Shown here piece after piece: positions 11,144-21,731 of a stretch of DNA of 64,000 nt (within the stretch, counting starts at the first letter, position 1; the number at the start of each line of letters is the position of its first letter). The notes under the pieces were generated by a model. That model was not told the DNA's origin. It searched no databases and saw only the letters and a list, made by a program, of their open reading frames with translations. Where the stretch lies: positions 122,641,047 to 122,705,046 of the forward strand of contig CM077151.1 of the NCBI GenBank assembly GCA_039583875.1, written 5' to 3'. A program made the position numbers and the translations under genes. This stretch comes from Platanthera guangdongensis. Lineage: Eukaryota > Streptophyta > Magnoliopsida > Asparagales > Orchidaceae.

Positions 11144-11339
11144 GCAACTATGGGTGTTGGATCCCTAGTAAGATTTGGGCTAGGTTCACTAAGTTAGGAT
11201 CTTATGACCCACAATGTATAGCCAGGGTCATGGTTGTGTCCTAGAGTCTAGGCCAAGTCTTTAGAAGCAACACTACATGGACCAGCTATCAACGAGACTG
11301 CCAGAGACTCAAGACTTAGAGTTTTTCTAAAGACCAAGT

Positions 11340-11905
11340 AAAATGAGTTCGACGTTCGTCGAACTCAGGTCGACGATATTCGTGCTCAGCTCGACGATCT
11401 CAAAGTAAATTCTCTGAGCTGAGCTCGACGAACTTGGTACTCAGGTCAACGAACTTTGGACACTATACTTCAACACTTCAAGATCAGAAAACATCTCTTT
11501 ATTCTAAGTCCAGAGTCAGACTTTGGTCGACGAACTTGATTCCCAGCTCGACGAACTGTGACTACAATAGCTAGATTTATCCAGCAGCAGTTAAGTGATC
11601 CTCAGCTCGACGAAACCTATTCTTAGGTCAACGAATTCTGGATACTTCACTATCAACACCTTCATCCAGAAGCATCTGAAATTATTCCAAGTCCAGAATC
11701 ATCTCCAGTTGATGAAGTTACAATCTCAGCTCGACGAACTTGAGACACAGAATAAGCAAGTCTGGATAATTGAGTTTTCTGGTTTAGCTCGATGATCTTG
11801 GAATTCAGCTCGACGAACAGAAGTCATCTGGTCGACGAACTCAGCAACTTAGCTCGATGAAATATGGACTCAGCTCGACGATTTCTGCTATCAGTTCGAT
11901 GAATC
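11340..11905. repeat. TCGAC palindrome array in C 5' LTR
   Basis: More than fifteen CAGCTCGACGAACT-type words separated by 15-40 bases. The matching array in the 3' LTR is 21920-22490. Many of the differences between the two fall at CpG inside these words. Confidence 0.85.
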
Positions 11906-12764
11906 CAAACTTAGTCATTTTTCCATCCTTCTGTCCCCATTCTACTGCAATAATTCCTGAGTAATTAGTGCTCTAATATTCTCTGAATATAACCGTTAGA
12001 AGAGCATTGATTATGGTATTCTCCAGGAATATTGCCTGTCATTTTTCTATGGGACAGTTGTGGAAATAATTCAATGTCGTCTATTCTCAAGGCCGTCAGC
12101 ATTGATAGCAGAAGATTTCAAAATTTCAAAAGGCCATTTTTGACAGGAAATATAAAAGAGATTTTCTCTCTTCTTCCTGGAGATAGGCAAAGAGACAGAC
12201 AGACTGAACAAGACACACAGAAAAACACAATCAGTCTGCTCTCATTTTCTTACACAAGATTTCTGATACAGAAGAAGTCCTAGACCAGAACATCAGTCAT
12301 TTCTGAAGAAGAAGAAGAACAATCAATCAAATATCAAGAGTCTTCCTTCTTCATCTCTGCAGGACACTTCAAAGGACAACAAGAAATCCATCTGTCAAAG
12401 AAGTTCCTGGAATTTTCTCTGGTTAAGGCTGCAGATTGAAGGCCTACTCACCCTATGCAAAGCTTCCCAGCCTGAACCCTTTTATATCTCAGGGGGAGCT
12501 TTGACAATATCACTGAATCCACAAAGTCTTCTCATTGTGATTGAGAAAAGAAGACTTTCATCACTCTCTCATCCTCACCTCTGTACAGGGTCTTAATTCC
12601 CTTCAAAATTATTCTGGTTCACAAGTCTCCTTCCAAAAGACTTGAGGATTGGTTTTTGTGCACCTGATCAAAAGCTCATTGGTGTCAGGCACCTGATCAA
12701 AAATCTGAGTGGATTCCTACCAGGGTGGTAGAAGAGTGGATGTACCCAAGTTTAGGGGAACCAC

Positions 12765-12771
12765 TATAAAT
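12765..12771 (+). promoter_or_regulatory. TATA box of C 5' LTR
   Basis: TATAAAT preceded by GTGGATGTACCCAAG and GGGGAACCAC. The same block occurs in the other Sirevirus LTRs here: 23341, 33000, 35057, 63371, and on the minus strand in A1 and A2. Confidence 0.7.
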
Positions 12772-12950
12772 TCTTGTGTTGTTTGGATTGCTCTTTTTTT
12801 TTGTTTTTGTGTTGTGGCTGTTTGTTAGGAATGTTGGTTTAATTTTGTTTCTGCCCTAGATTAAATTAGAAGAAAATTTTAAGAACCCTGAATACTCTAT
12901 TCACCCCCCCACCCTCTAGAGTATTCTTGATCTAACAGCTCACTTTCAAT

Positions 12951-12968
12951 TGGTATCAAAGCAGGTTC
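12951..12968 (+). other. C primer binding site
   Basis: TGGTATCAAAGCAGGTTC, two bases after the LTR end, matching the usual initiator-Met tRNA primer site of plant copia elements. Confidence 0.85.
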
Positions 12969-13058
12969 CTTTGGTTGTACAAGCTAACCCTTGAACCAAA
13001 GATCCTTTGTTAGATCTAAATTTTATTTTTATTTCCATTTAGATTTATATACACAGCT

Positions 13059-15172
13059 ATGACACATAATAGGGACTATGCAAGCACCAGACCTCCTGTT
13101 TGCAACCAAATAGGTTTGCCATCTGGAAGGCAAGAATCAAATTGTACATGAACACTATTGATGAAGATATCTACAATTCCATCTTGATAGGTCCTCCTCA
13201 AGCCACTACATCTACCTCTACAGTAACATCTTTAAGCACAACTGCAGTTCCACCACCTGAGTGGACTGAGGCCCAGAAGAAAGCAAAGATTCCTGATGCC
13301 AAGGCAATGAACATACTGGCACACACAATGTCTAATGACATTTTTCAAACGGTGGCTTAGTGCACCTCTGCAAAAGCAATCTGGGATTCACTCAACCAAA
13401 TGGTTGCTGGCTCAGCAGATGAGAGGAAAGATAGAAGATAAAACCTCATCATACAATATGAAAACTTCAAAAAGGATGAAGCAGAAATAGTTGAAGTGAT
13501 GTACAACAGGCTTAGCTCCATCATCAGTGAGCTAAGGACCTTAGATAAAGAAATCACCTTGACTGAAGTAAATGACAAGATCCTTATGTGCTTCCCAAGC
13601 TTATGGGATTCAAGGATCTGGCCTATCAAAGAAGCCAGAAGCCTGAATGAGATCTCCACTGAATATCTTTTAAGCAAGTTAAAGTCCTATGAACAGCTGA
13701 TTAAATCCAAGGAGGCAGCTGAACAAAGAACACCCCCTCCAACAAGAAAAGAGCATAGCATTGCTTTCAAGGCAGCTGAAGAGACAGAGTCTCCCTCAAC
13801 AAATGAAGAACTCATGAGTCTTTTTGCCAAAAGATTCTATAAGCTGGCAAGAAAAGATTTCAGAAGGAAGTCATCAAGGCAGGATGACAAGCCTAGATAT
13901 GATAAGATACCAACTAAAGAAGTTGTGTGTTTTGGATGCAGGAAGACTGGACACTTCATCTCTGAGTGTCCAGAGAATCAGAAGAAAGAAAAGAGAAAAG
14001 GATACCAGGAGATAGCACAACAACAGACCTACTTCTAGCAAATACAAGAAGAAGGAGAAGGGTTTTGTGGCTGAAACCTTGAGTGAGACTGAAGAAGAAT
14101 CAACATCTTCTAGCTCCAGTGAAGATGAGGAAGAGGCAAGGGCCAAGGAGGTTTGCCTCATGGAAATAAATGCTTCCAGGAGCCATTCAGAATAAGAGGA
14201 CTCAGACAATGAAGCAGTTTCAGATTCTGAAGCTAACAAGGTATTGTCTTCTTTTGATTACAGTTCTGACTCCTTTAAATTTGAATTTAAAACAATGTGT
14301 ATAGATTTGATTAATTCAGAAAAGTAGATTAAAACTCTTAGGGAGAAACTAGGAATTTTAGAAATTGTAAACTCTGAAAATAATAGATTAAAATATGAAC
14401 TGTGTTTAGCCAATGAACAAATCATAATGTTGAAGACTGAGCATAGTGAGGCTAAACAACTTGTGGAAACTCTCAATGGAAGAAGCCTCAAGCTGATGGA
14501 CATCACAAGCACTGTTAATGCCAGACTTAATGGCAAACTAGGCTTGGGTGCTTCATCAAGTTTGCCCCTATTCTCAAGAAGAACATCCTGACTACCCCCA
14601 TCAAATTTGTCTCTGCTAAGGAGAAAGAAAAGATAAACAATAAACAAACAACAGAAAATATTCCCAAATTAATAGGTCAGAAAACCAAAAATCAGAAAAC
14701 TATTAAAAACAAGGTTCAGCAGAATTCGTCGAACTTAGATCGACGAAATGCAGCCAGTTCGTCGAACTCCACTCGACGAACTCTGAACGCAAACTATAGT
14801 TATAATTATTCATCTAACTGCGATCGACGAACTCTGTATGGTTCGTCGAGCAGAGGTCGATGAACGCGGGGCACAGAAAATGAATATTTTCATTCTCTGG
14901 GTAGAGATCGACGATCTCAACCCAATTCGTCGAACTCTGGTCGACGAACTCACAGAAAATCGTCGAACCCAGAAATACTTAACCAAAACTTTAATTATAA
15001 CAGCAACCTAAATAATTTCAGGAAAGCTTTTAATCCACTAGCTGATTGGGTCATACCACCTAGGAGATATCACCCTCTAAGATATAAATCCCAACCAGAA
15101 AATTCTGTTATTTCCAGCTTTTCATAACAGGAAAGCAAAGGACCCAAGGTAACCTGGGTCAAGAACATTTAA
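13059..15172 (+). pseudogene. C gag, several lesions
   Basis: The ATG at 13059 opens a start homologous to A gag (DYASTRPPVCN), but a frameshift follows near 13105. The main frame then reads FAIWKARIKLYMN with stops near 13358 and 13439, and is open 13496-14038. It has a UBN2-type domain and the CCHC knuckle CFGCRKTGHFISEC (about 13928-13970). Further stops and shifts fall in the acidic and coiled-coil part (14040-14650). The 3' end carries the TCGAC array (14727-14968), then PKVTWVKNI and a TAA at 15170-15172. Confidence 0.85.
14727..14968. repeat. TCGAC palindrome array inside C gag
   Basis: Repeated TTCGTCGAACT / CTCGACGAACTC words in the gag-protease linker, at the same place as in A1 and A2. 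Confidence 0.85.
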
Positions 15173-15187
15173 CTGTTTTCATTGCAG
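15149..15187 (+). other. Candidate mini-intron at the gag-pol border
   Basis: Begins GTAACC after CCCAAG and ends TTCATTGCAG before GTGAAG. The 39 bases include the gag TAA. Removal joins gag to pol in frame. The homologous segment in A1 and A2 is 40 bases. It is much shorter than usual plant introns, so this stays a hypothesis. Confidence 0.35.
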
Positions 15188-18100
15188 GTGAAGAGCTATC
15201 CAGCAAATAATCAAACATGGTACCTGGACAGTGGGTGCTCCAAACATATGACAGGCAGCAAGGGCAATCTATCCAACTATAAGTCCAAGTTGGGGCCAAA
15301 GGTGATCTTTGGGGATTCCAAATATGGTCAGTCAGAAGGCTATGGAGTAGTTACTTTCAAGAAAGTGACATATGTCAAAGGACTCAAGCATAACCTCATC
15401 TCCATAAGTCAGTTATGTGATGAAGGTTATCAGGTACATTTCAATTCATATTCTTGTACTATTGCTAATAAAGAAAACCAAACAGGTTTAATTGGAAATA
15501 GACAAGGAAACATTTACTTAGTTGATTTTCTATCTGCCAATTATGATATCTGCTTACTTAACTTAATTAGTAACCAGAATGATTTATGGCATAAAAAACT
15601 ACGTCATGTTAATATGGAAAACATTGTTAGGCTATCTAAAGACAACCTTATTAGAGGTCTACCTTCTAGTCCCTACAAGAAGGAAGGTCTCTGCAGGGCT
15701 TGTCAACTAGGCAAGCAAACTAAATCTAGTTTTAAATCTGTAAATAAAAGTGATTCACGTAAGATTTTGTATTTGCTACATATAGATCTCTTTGGACCCA
15801 TTATTGTACAAAGCCTAGGAGGGAAATCCTACACCTTAGTTATTGTGGATGACCTCTCCAGGTTCACTTGGGTATCCTTTCTGAGATCTAAGTCAGATAC
15901 CTTCAAGGTTCTTACAGATTTTCTCAGGACCATAAAGATTGAGTTCTCTACTCATGTTGCATTGATCAGAAGTGATCATAGCACAAAGTTTGAGTCTCTT
16001 CTTATGCATGAGTTCTGTGAGAAGGAAGGTATCAGGCATTGCTTTTCAACTCCTAGAAATCCTCAACAAAATAGGGTAGCTGAAAGGAAAAATAGGACAC
16101 TCATTGAAGCTGCAGGTACATTGCTTGCAGATGCTTACATGCCACTAACCTTTTGGGCAGAGGCTGTAAACACTGCAAATTATGTCCTGAATAGAAGCCT
16201 GATACATAAACTGAAGAATAGGACTCCTTATGAATTACTTAAAGGGAAGAAACCTAAAATCAACTATTTTAAAGTATTTGGATGTAAATGTTATATTCAT
16301 AACAATAATAAAAGATACATTAGAAATTTTGTGGCTAAGGCTGAAGAGGGAATTTTTCTAGGATATTCCCAAGTAAGCAAAACCTATAGGGTTTTTAATA
16401 AATCATCATTAAAAATTAAAGAGTCCATTCATGTTTCTTTTGATGAAACTAACATGTCTTACAAGAAGAAAGAGATTTCTACCAATAGCCCTTTGCAGGT
16501 ACCTCACTTGTGTGAGAGTTTGGATGGAGTAAACCTTACCCAAGAGGTTCCGACACATCCTTCTCCACAAGTTATTGAAGAAAGTGAAGATGAAGGCACT
16601 GAAGGACTTGACCTTCCTCTAACAGCCAACATAATTCCACAGGAGGAATTAATCCAAGATGTTGTTGCACAACCAACTTCACCCACTAATTTAGTCACAC
16701 TTATGGATCACCCTAGATCTCAAGTGATTGGAGACATATCAGTAGGTGTACAGACCAGGCATCAACTCAACCAAGATTTGATGCATGCATGTTTTCTCTC
16801 TCAGGTTGAACCTCTATCCATCCATGATGCTGAGCAAGATCCCCACTTGATCATTGTAATGCAGGAGGAATTAAATCAATTTGAGAGATGTAGAGTCTGG
16901 GATTTGGTTCCAAGACCCCAAGACTATCCAGTAATTGGAACCAAATGGGTATACAGAAACAAACTGGATGCCCAAGGAGTGATTGTGAGGAACAAGGCTA
17001 GGCTTGTTGCTCAAGGGTATAGGCAAGAGGAAGGGATTGACTATGACCAAACATTTGCACCAGTTGCAAGGTTGGAGGCCATCAGAATTTTTCTAGCCTA
17101 TGCAGCATACAAAAAATTCAAGGTATATCAGATGGATGTGAAGAGTGCATTCCTGAATGGAGTACTTAAAGAAGAGGTTTATGTTGAACAACCTTCAGGT
17201 TTTATTTCTCCAACTCAGCCTGATCATGTATTCAAATTGCATAAAGCTCTTTATGGTCTCAAGCAAGCTCCAAGTGCTTGGTATGAAACCCTAGCTAGCT
17301 TTTTAATAGAGCATAAATTCATTAGAGGCATAGTAGATAGAACACTTTTCACTAGACATCATAAGGATCAAATATTGTTAGTGCAAATATATGTGGATGA
17401 CATCATATTTGCGTCTATTGATTCCAAATTATGCAAGAGGTTCTCTGACCCCATTCATTCAAAATTTGAAATGAGTAGCATGGGTGAGCTCTCCTACTTC
17501 CTTGGTCTCCAAGTGAAGCAGTTGCCTGATGGAATCTTCATATCTCAAGCTAAGTATGCTAAAGAGCTTATAAAGAAGTCTGGGATGGCTGATGCTTCAG
17601 TAAAGAAAATGCATATGGCTACTAATGCTGTGATTGACTCTGATGCACATGGGAAACCTGTGGATCAGAAATTATATAGGGGCATTGTTCGGTCCCTACT
17701 ATATCTTACAGCAAGCAGGACTGATATTATGTTTGCCACATACCTTTGTGCTAGGTTCCAAATGAACCCAAAAGAATCTCATCTAATTTTCTTAAAAAGG
17801 ATTTTGAGATATATAAAGAGTTGTCCTAGTCTAGGCCTATGGTATCCAACTGAGTCAGAGTTTGATTTAACTGGATTTTTAAATGCTAACTTTGCTGGAA
17901 GCAGGGTTGATAGGAAAAGCACCTCAGGGACTTGTCAGTTCCTTGATATGAGGTTGGTATCCTGGTTTTGTAAGAAACAGTCATCTGTGTCTACCTCAAC
18001 TGCTGAGGCTGAGTATATTGCAGCTGGCACCTGTTGTTCCTAGATGCTGTGGATTCAAAATCAATTACTAGACTATGGTCTCAACTTAAATAATTCAACT

Positions 18101-18343
18101 CTATTTTGTGATAACACAAGTTCTATAGCAATAGAACAAAATCCAGTCCATCACAGTAGGACAAAGCATATAGACATTAGACATCATTTCATTAGAGAGT
18201 GTGTGGACAAAAACAAAATTAATCTTGTCTATATCTACACTGATTTACAAAGAGCTGATATATTAACCAAATCTCTGGATGAGAGAAATCACATATTCTT
18301 TATAAATCAGCTTGGAATGATTAATGGAGAAGATTTGGTTTAG
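15188..18343 (+). pseudogene. C pol polyprotein: protease, integrase, RT, RNase H
   Basis: Nearly intact copia polyprotein of about 1050 codons, open from 15182 to a TAG at 18041 and then in the same frame to 18343. The protease active site is [13 protein letters not shown]. The HHCC module is WHKKLRHVN...CRACQLGKQ. The integrase core has [16 protein letters not shown] and [11 protein letters not shown], keeping the D, D and E positions although the usual GTEF and NGVAE are altered. RT has [12 protein letters not shown] and YVDDIIFAS. RNase H reads [13 protein letters not shown] where A2 has DADYAGCRIDRKS, so a catalytic Asp is changed. The TAG replaces a Gln codon present in A2. Confidence 0.92.
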
Positions 18344-18353
18344 TTTCTGTTTG

Positions 18354-18680
18354 CACTCGACGAATTTTCCAGATTTCGTCGAATGGAGCTCGACGAACTA
18401 GGGAAAGTTCAGGAGATATTTGTCGAACGGAGGTCGAAGAACTCTCTGTGAGTGAAGTTGTTTTCGTCGAACGGAGATCGACGAATCCACTTCAAGAAAA
18501 CTTTCGTCGAACGGAGCTCGATGAAATGTCTTCAACTCTTCCAGCTGAGCTCGACGAATTATTTCACTATCAATTATTTCATCGACCTTAGGTCGAAGAA
18601 CATCTTATTTTTCGTGGAACGGAGTTTGTCGATTCATATTCAAGAAAATCTTATAACTAGGTTTTCTTCGACCTCCGTCC
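18354..18680. repeat. TCGAC palindrome array between pol and ORF3 of C
   Basis: Non-coding stretch after RNase H dense in TTCGTCGAACGGAGCTCGA-type words. The equivalent in A2 is about 54845-55075. Confidence 0.85.
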
Positions 18681-18737
18681 CGCGCTTTCTGTTCCCTTTG
18701 CACTTGATCACTGTTTCTCTCTTTTGTAGGTGATTTC

Positions 18738-19376
18738 ATGGCGATTCAAGCAGGAGCCCTAGCCGCTATGAAGTTTGACACAGGATTTGATGTCGACTTC
18801 GAATCATTTCAACACTCTGATCCAATTTTTCTGAACATTTTGACTCTACTGGAAGAACCGAATTTGAAAAACCCGATGACAATAAGAATAAAGCTGGCTG
18901 GAACAAAAATTAGAGAATGGGTCTATACTTCATGTACATCAAAGGAAAACACCATGACAAGAACAATCGCGGGTAATGTTGTTTCTTTGACTCCCGCAGT
19001 TTTACCTGAAATTTTTGATCTGAGTAATGGAGAAGAAGATTTAGAGATTGATTCTGAAGAATATGATATGATGTTGAGTTTAATGGGTTATGCTGGATAT
19101 AACCCCAATAAGTTGTTGAAGAAACATTTAACTGTAGAATACAAATTTCTGGCAGATATAGTGGGAAAAGTCTTGCTGGGCAAGCACAGTGCCCATGACT
19201 ACATCACCAAACATCAATTCCTGGTCATGTGTGCAGTGGTCAATAAGAAGAAAGTGGATAGGGCACAGATCATTTTTGATCTTATTAAGAAAACGTGTAA
19301 TAAGAAAGAAGTTTGCTTTGGAAGGATCCTGGGGATCTTCCTGAAGGAGAAAGCTGCTGAATCCCTGGTCTCATAG
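18738..19376 (+). CDS. C ORF3 N-terminal part (Sirevirus additional ORF)
   Basis: 212 codons starting MAIQAGALAAMKFDTGFD, in the place where Sireviruses carry an extra, often called envelope-like, ORF. It aligns well with A2 ORF3 (54698-54142). Shared blocks include MKFDT.FD.D, IKLA...I.EWVYT, V.LTPA and LLKKHL.VEY.FLAD(I/V)VGKVLL.KHSAHD. It resembles the helical domain often labelled putative plant transposon protein, but I cannot confirm that. No signal peptide or membrane segment is seen. CTCTTTTGTAG, a good splice acceptor, ends eight bases before the ATG. A stop at 19374 separates it from the downstream pieces. Confidence 0.7.
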   Translation: MAIQAGALAAMKFDTGFDVDFESFQHSDPIFLNILTLLEEPNLKNPMTIRIKLAGTKIREWVYTSCTSKENTMTRTIAGNVVSLTPAVLPEIFDLSNGEEDLEIDSEEYDMMLSLMGYAGYNPNKLLKKHLTVEYKFLADIVGKVLLGKHSAHDYITKHQFLVMCAVVNKKKVDRAQIIFDLIKKTCNKKEVCFGRILGIFLKEKAAESLVS

Positions 19377-19892
19377 ACCATATTCATTAATGCCAGCAAG
19401 AGGCTCACATGCACCTTATTTGGTAGGTGGGAGAGGACCATAACTAAGCCATCCAGGGCTTCAACCTCTTCCACCCCAGCTTCTGAAAGCACAAGGGCTG
19501 CTAGAGCCACTCCCCACCCTACTGAAGAGATCATCCCCACACCTCCATCCCTTCCCGCAACTCAACACCAATCACCCTCCACAGTTCATACTCCCTCTCT
19601 TCAACCTCATCCACAACTCCAACACTAACTCCAACAAGTTCATGTCACTACTACAGTTACATCTTCTGCCACCTCTCCACCCCTAGATCTTACCAACATC
19701 CCCTCATCTCCTATTTAGGAATACCATCAACCTACTCCACCTCAATCACCCCAATCCCCCAATGATGTACCAGCTCCAAAACCACCATCATCTCCTCTTC
19801 CACCACACTTATCCTCCATACCATCCTTCACTCTGCTGACATCTCCTCCCAATTCTCCTCCTCCTCCACATCCATCCACTAAGGATGTCCAC
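19377..19892 (+). pseudogene. C ORF3 degenerate Pro/Ser/Thr-rich part
   Basis: Sequence encoding mostly Pro, Ser, Thr and His in the forward frames, interrupted by stops (for example near 19627 and 19718). It links the two better preserved ORF3 segments. Confidence 0.5.
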
Positions 19893-20954
19893 ATGCTAGA
19901 TGCCATCCCTCCATCATCTCCAATATCTACCATCCATCAAAATGTATCCACCCAACATTCTACTGAACCATCTGCCACTCCACCTCTGGATCCCTCCACC
20001 ATCTCCTCTGTAATTACTCTCATCACTCCTCTACTCAAATCTCCTCTAGAAGAGGTCATTACACCTCTTGTTACTTATATCTCCACTCTTTCTGCTCAAC
20101 TCTCTGCCTTCACTGCTTCCCCCTCTTCATTCAGGGGCCTGGCTCCAGTTTTTACTGAAACCAGGCAGGGGGAGATGCTTGATGAAGAAGCTACAACAGC
20201 TCCAGCAGCAACAGCAGTTCAAGCAGTAGCTCCAGCTCTAGCAATGACAGAGGTAGCAACAGCAGCAGTGGTTGATACAGATTATACTAATACAGATTTA
20301 ATTAATTTAATTAAATTCATTGATACTGACATGGACTTAGAAGAGTCAGTACAAGAGGATATTATTACTGGTGGTGATTTCATCATTAATCCCACAGTAA
20401 ATTTTGCTAATTTGTTAAAACATTTTGATATTGCATTATTGAGATGTCCTACAATAGAGTATACTAAGCCATTCTTGGCTATTGTACCATATACTTCCCC
20501 AGTAAGTCCTCAAGTTGCAAAGCAACTTAGTGACAGTTTTGTTGTTCCTAAGCCCATAGTCATTCCAGCTTCCCCAGCAATGTCTTCTGCACCCATTTAT
20601 GTCATGGATGACTCTCCATTGCTAGATCTGGATTACTTGATCCTGGCTGATATTGAAGAAGAGGAAAAGGCAGCTGCTGAAAGCACTGTCAGAATTAGTT
20701 CTCCAGCTTCTCCCGTGGCATCTCCTCCAGCTCCTGTTGAAGTTCCTGCTCAAGCTCCATTTCTACCTGAAAAGACTATCATTTCTGCTAGGGCTCTAAA
20801 AGCTTTAAATGATTTATATGATAACCCTCAGAGATTTGATGATGATGATGAGGATGTGGATGATGATTCTGATGATGAGCCCAAGAGGAAGCCAGTTTCC
20901 AAGAAAAGAAAAAGCTCCTCCTCCTCCTACTCTAAAGCCAAATCCAAACAATGA
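19893..20954 (+). CDS. C ORF3 middle part: Pro-rich, acidic, basic tail
   Basis: 353-codon open frame. Its first third is Ser/Thr/Pro-rich, then a stretch with NLIKFIDTDMDLEES and NLLKHFDIALLRCPTIEY, then an Ala/Pro-rich linker. It ends with a Glu/Asp run (RFDDDDEDVDDDSDD) followed by KRKPVSKKRKSSSSS, which could be a nuclear localisation signal. The first residue is in-frame sequence, not a proven start; it is most likely an internal piece of ORF3. Function unknown. Confidence 0.55.
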   Translation: MLDAIPPSSPISTIHQNVSTQHSTEPSATPPLDPSTISSVITLITPLLKSPLEEVITPLVTYISTLSAQLSAFTASPSSFRGLAPVFTETRQGEMLDEEATTAPAATAVQAVAPALAMTEVATAAVVDTDYTNTDLINLIKFIDTDMDLEESVQEDIITGGDFIINPTVNFANLLKHFDIALLRCPTIEYTKPFLAIVPYTSPVSPQVAKQLSDSFVVPKPIVIPASPAMSSAPIYVMDDSPLLDLDYLILADIEEEEKAAAESTVRISSPASPVASPPAPVEVPAQAPFLPEKTIISARALKALNDLYDNPQRFDDDDEDVDDDSDDEPKRKPVSKKRKSSSSSYSKAKSKQ

Positions 20955-21390
20955 CACTCCCTATTATATTCTCCAAAAGATAACTCCATACAAAGGGATG
21001 CCATCTTGGATGTGGTTATCCAAAAATTAGCAGAAGGAGATGAAGAAAAGCAGAAGGTACTCTCCTCCTCCAGTTCAAAGATTCAGAAAAGATCCACCTC
21101 CTCCACCTCCTCCAGCTGTTGGTGCTTCAGGCACAACTTCTCAAAGATCTGCCCCTGTTCAAACATATCAGAGACACCATGGGAGATCATCTTCTAAAAG
21201 CAGCCAGCATAGACATTACTCTTCAGGCAAGCAACATCAATTTCAGCAACAACCACAGCAGCAGCATCAACCACAGCAGCAGCATCAACAATAGTTATCA
21301 TTCCCTGCAGATCAGAAAGGTGAAAGTTCTAAAAGACCAAACTCTCCTCCTGTTCCTTTTGAAGATCCTGAAACAGCTACTACTGCTAGA
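20955..21390 (+). pseudogene. C ORF3 Gln/Pro-rich segment
   Basis: Contains a Gln-rich stretch near 21230-21294 built from CAGCAGCAG and CAACCACAG triplets, ending in a TAG. Frames change around it, so it is a broken part of ORF3. Confidence 0.5.
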
Positions 21391-21702
21391 ATGGCCAGGT
21401 TCCAGGAACTAGTAGGCCTTTCTATGATTAACAAAGCCAAAGCTGAAGGAAATGATCCTTCTGAATATTCAACAATGTCAAAGTACAGGAAAGAGGAACT
21501 TAAGAGGTTTGAGAAAGAAAATAAGTTTTTCAATGTTGATGACTACATGAAGTTGCAGCCAGAAGAAGTTGTCCCCAGAGCCATATCTTTGAAGATTATA
21601 GGGGCTGCTGATATGATCTTGACAAAAGTGCAAGCATCAGATCCAAACAGAGAGATTGTGTTTACTGCTTTGTTTATTTTCAATTTTGATTTGAGTTTGT
21701 AA
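21391..21702 (+). CDS. C ORF3 C-terminal part
   Basis: 103 codons starting MARFQELVGLSMINKAKAEG. It is charged and probably helical (YRKEELKRFEKENKFF) and ends with the hydrophobic IVFTALFIFNFDLSL just before TAA. Its position directly before the polypurine tract fits the end of the extra Sirevirus ORF. The hydrophobic tail could be a membrane segment, but it is only about 12 residues long. Confidence 0.55.
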   Translation: MARFQELVGLSMINKAKAEGNDPSEYSTMSKYRKEELKRFEKENKFFNVDDYMKLQPEEVVPRAISLKIIGAADMILTKVQASDPNREIVFTALFIFNFDLSL

Positions 21703-21715
21703 TTAGTGACCTCAC

Positions 21716-21731
21716 CCAAAAAGGGGGAGAT
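21716..21731 (+). other. C polypurine tract
   Basis: AAAAAGGGGGAGAT immediately before the 3' LTR, the typical Sirevirus plus-strand primer. Confidence 0.85.

Larger units (their letters stand above)
11155..12948 (+). repeat. C 5' LTR
   Basis: Starts TGTTGGATCCCTAG and ends GCTCACTTTCA. Contains a TCGAC palindrome array at 11340-11905, TATAAAT at 12765-12771, and the Sirevirus terminal motif near 12895-12925. 1794 bp. Confidence 0.93.

Noticed and set aside
18738..19376. A retroviral-type envelope gene
   Set aside because: It sits where env would be, but no signal peptide, cleavage site or transmembrane helix is visible. Called only the Sirevirus extra ORF.
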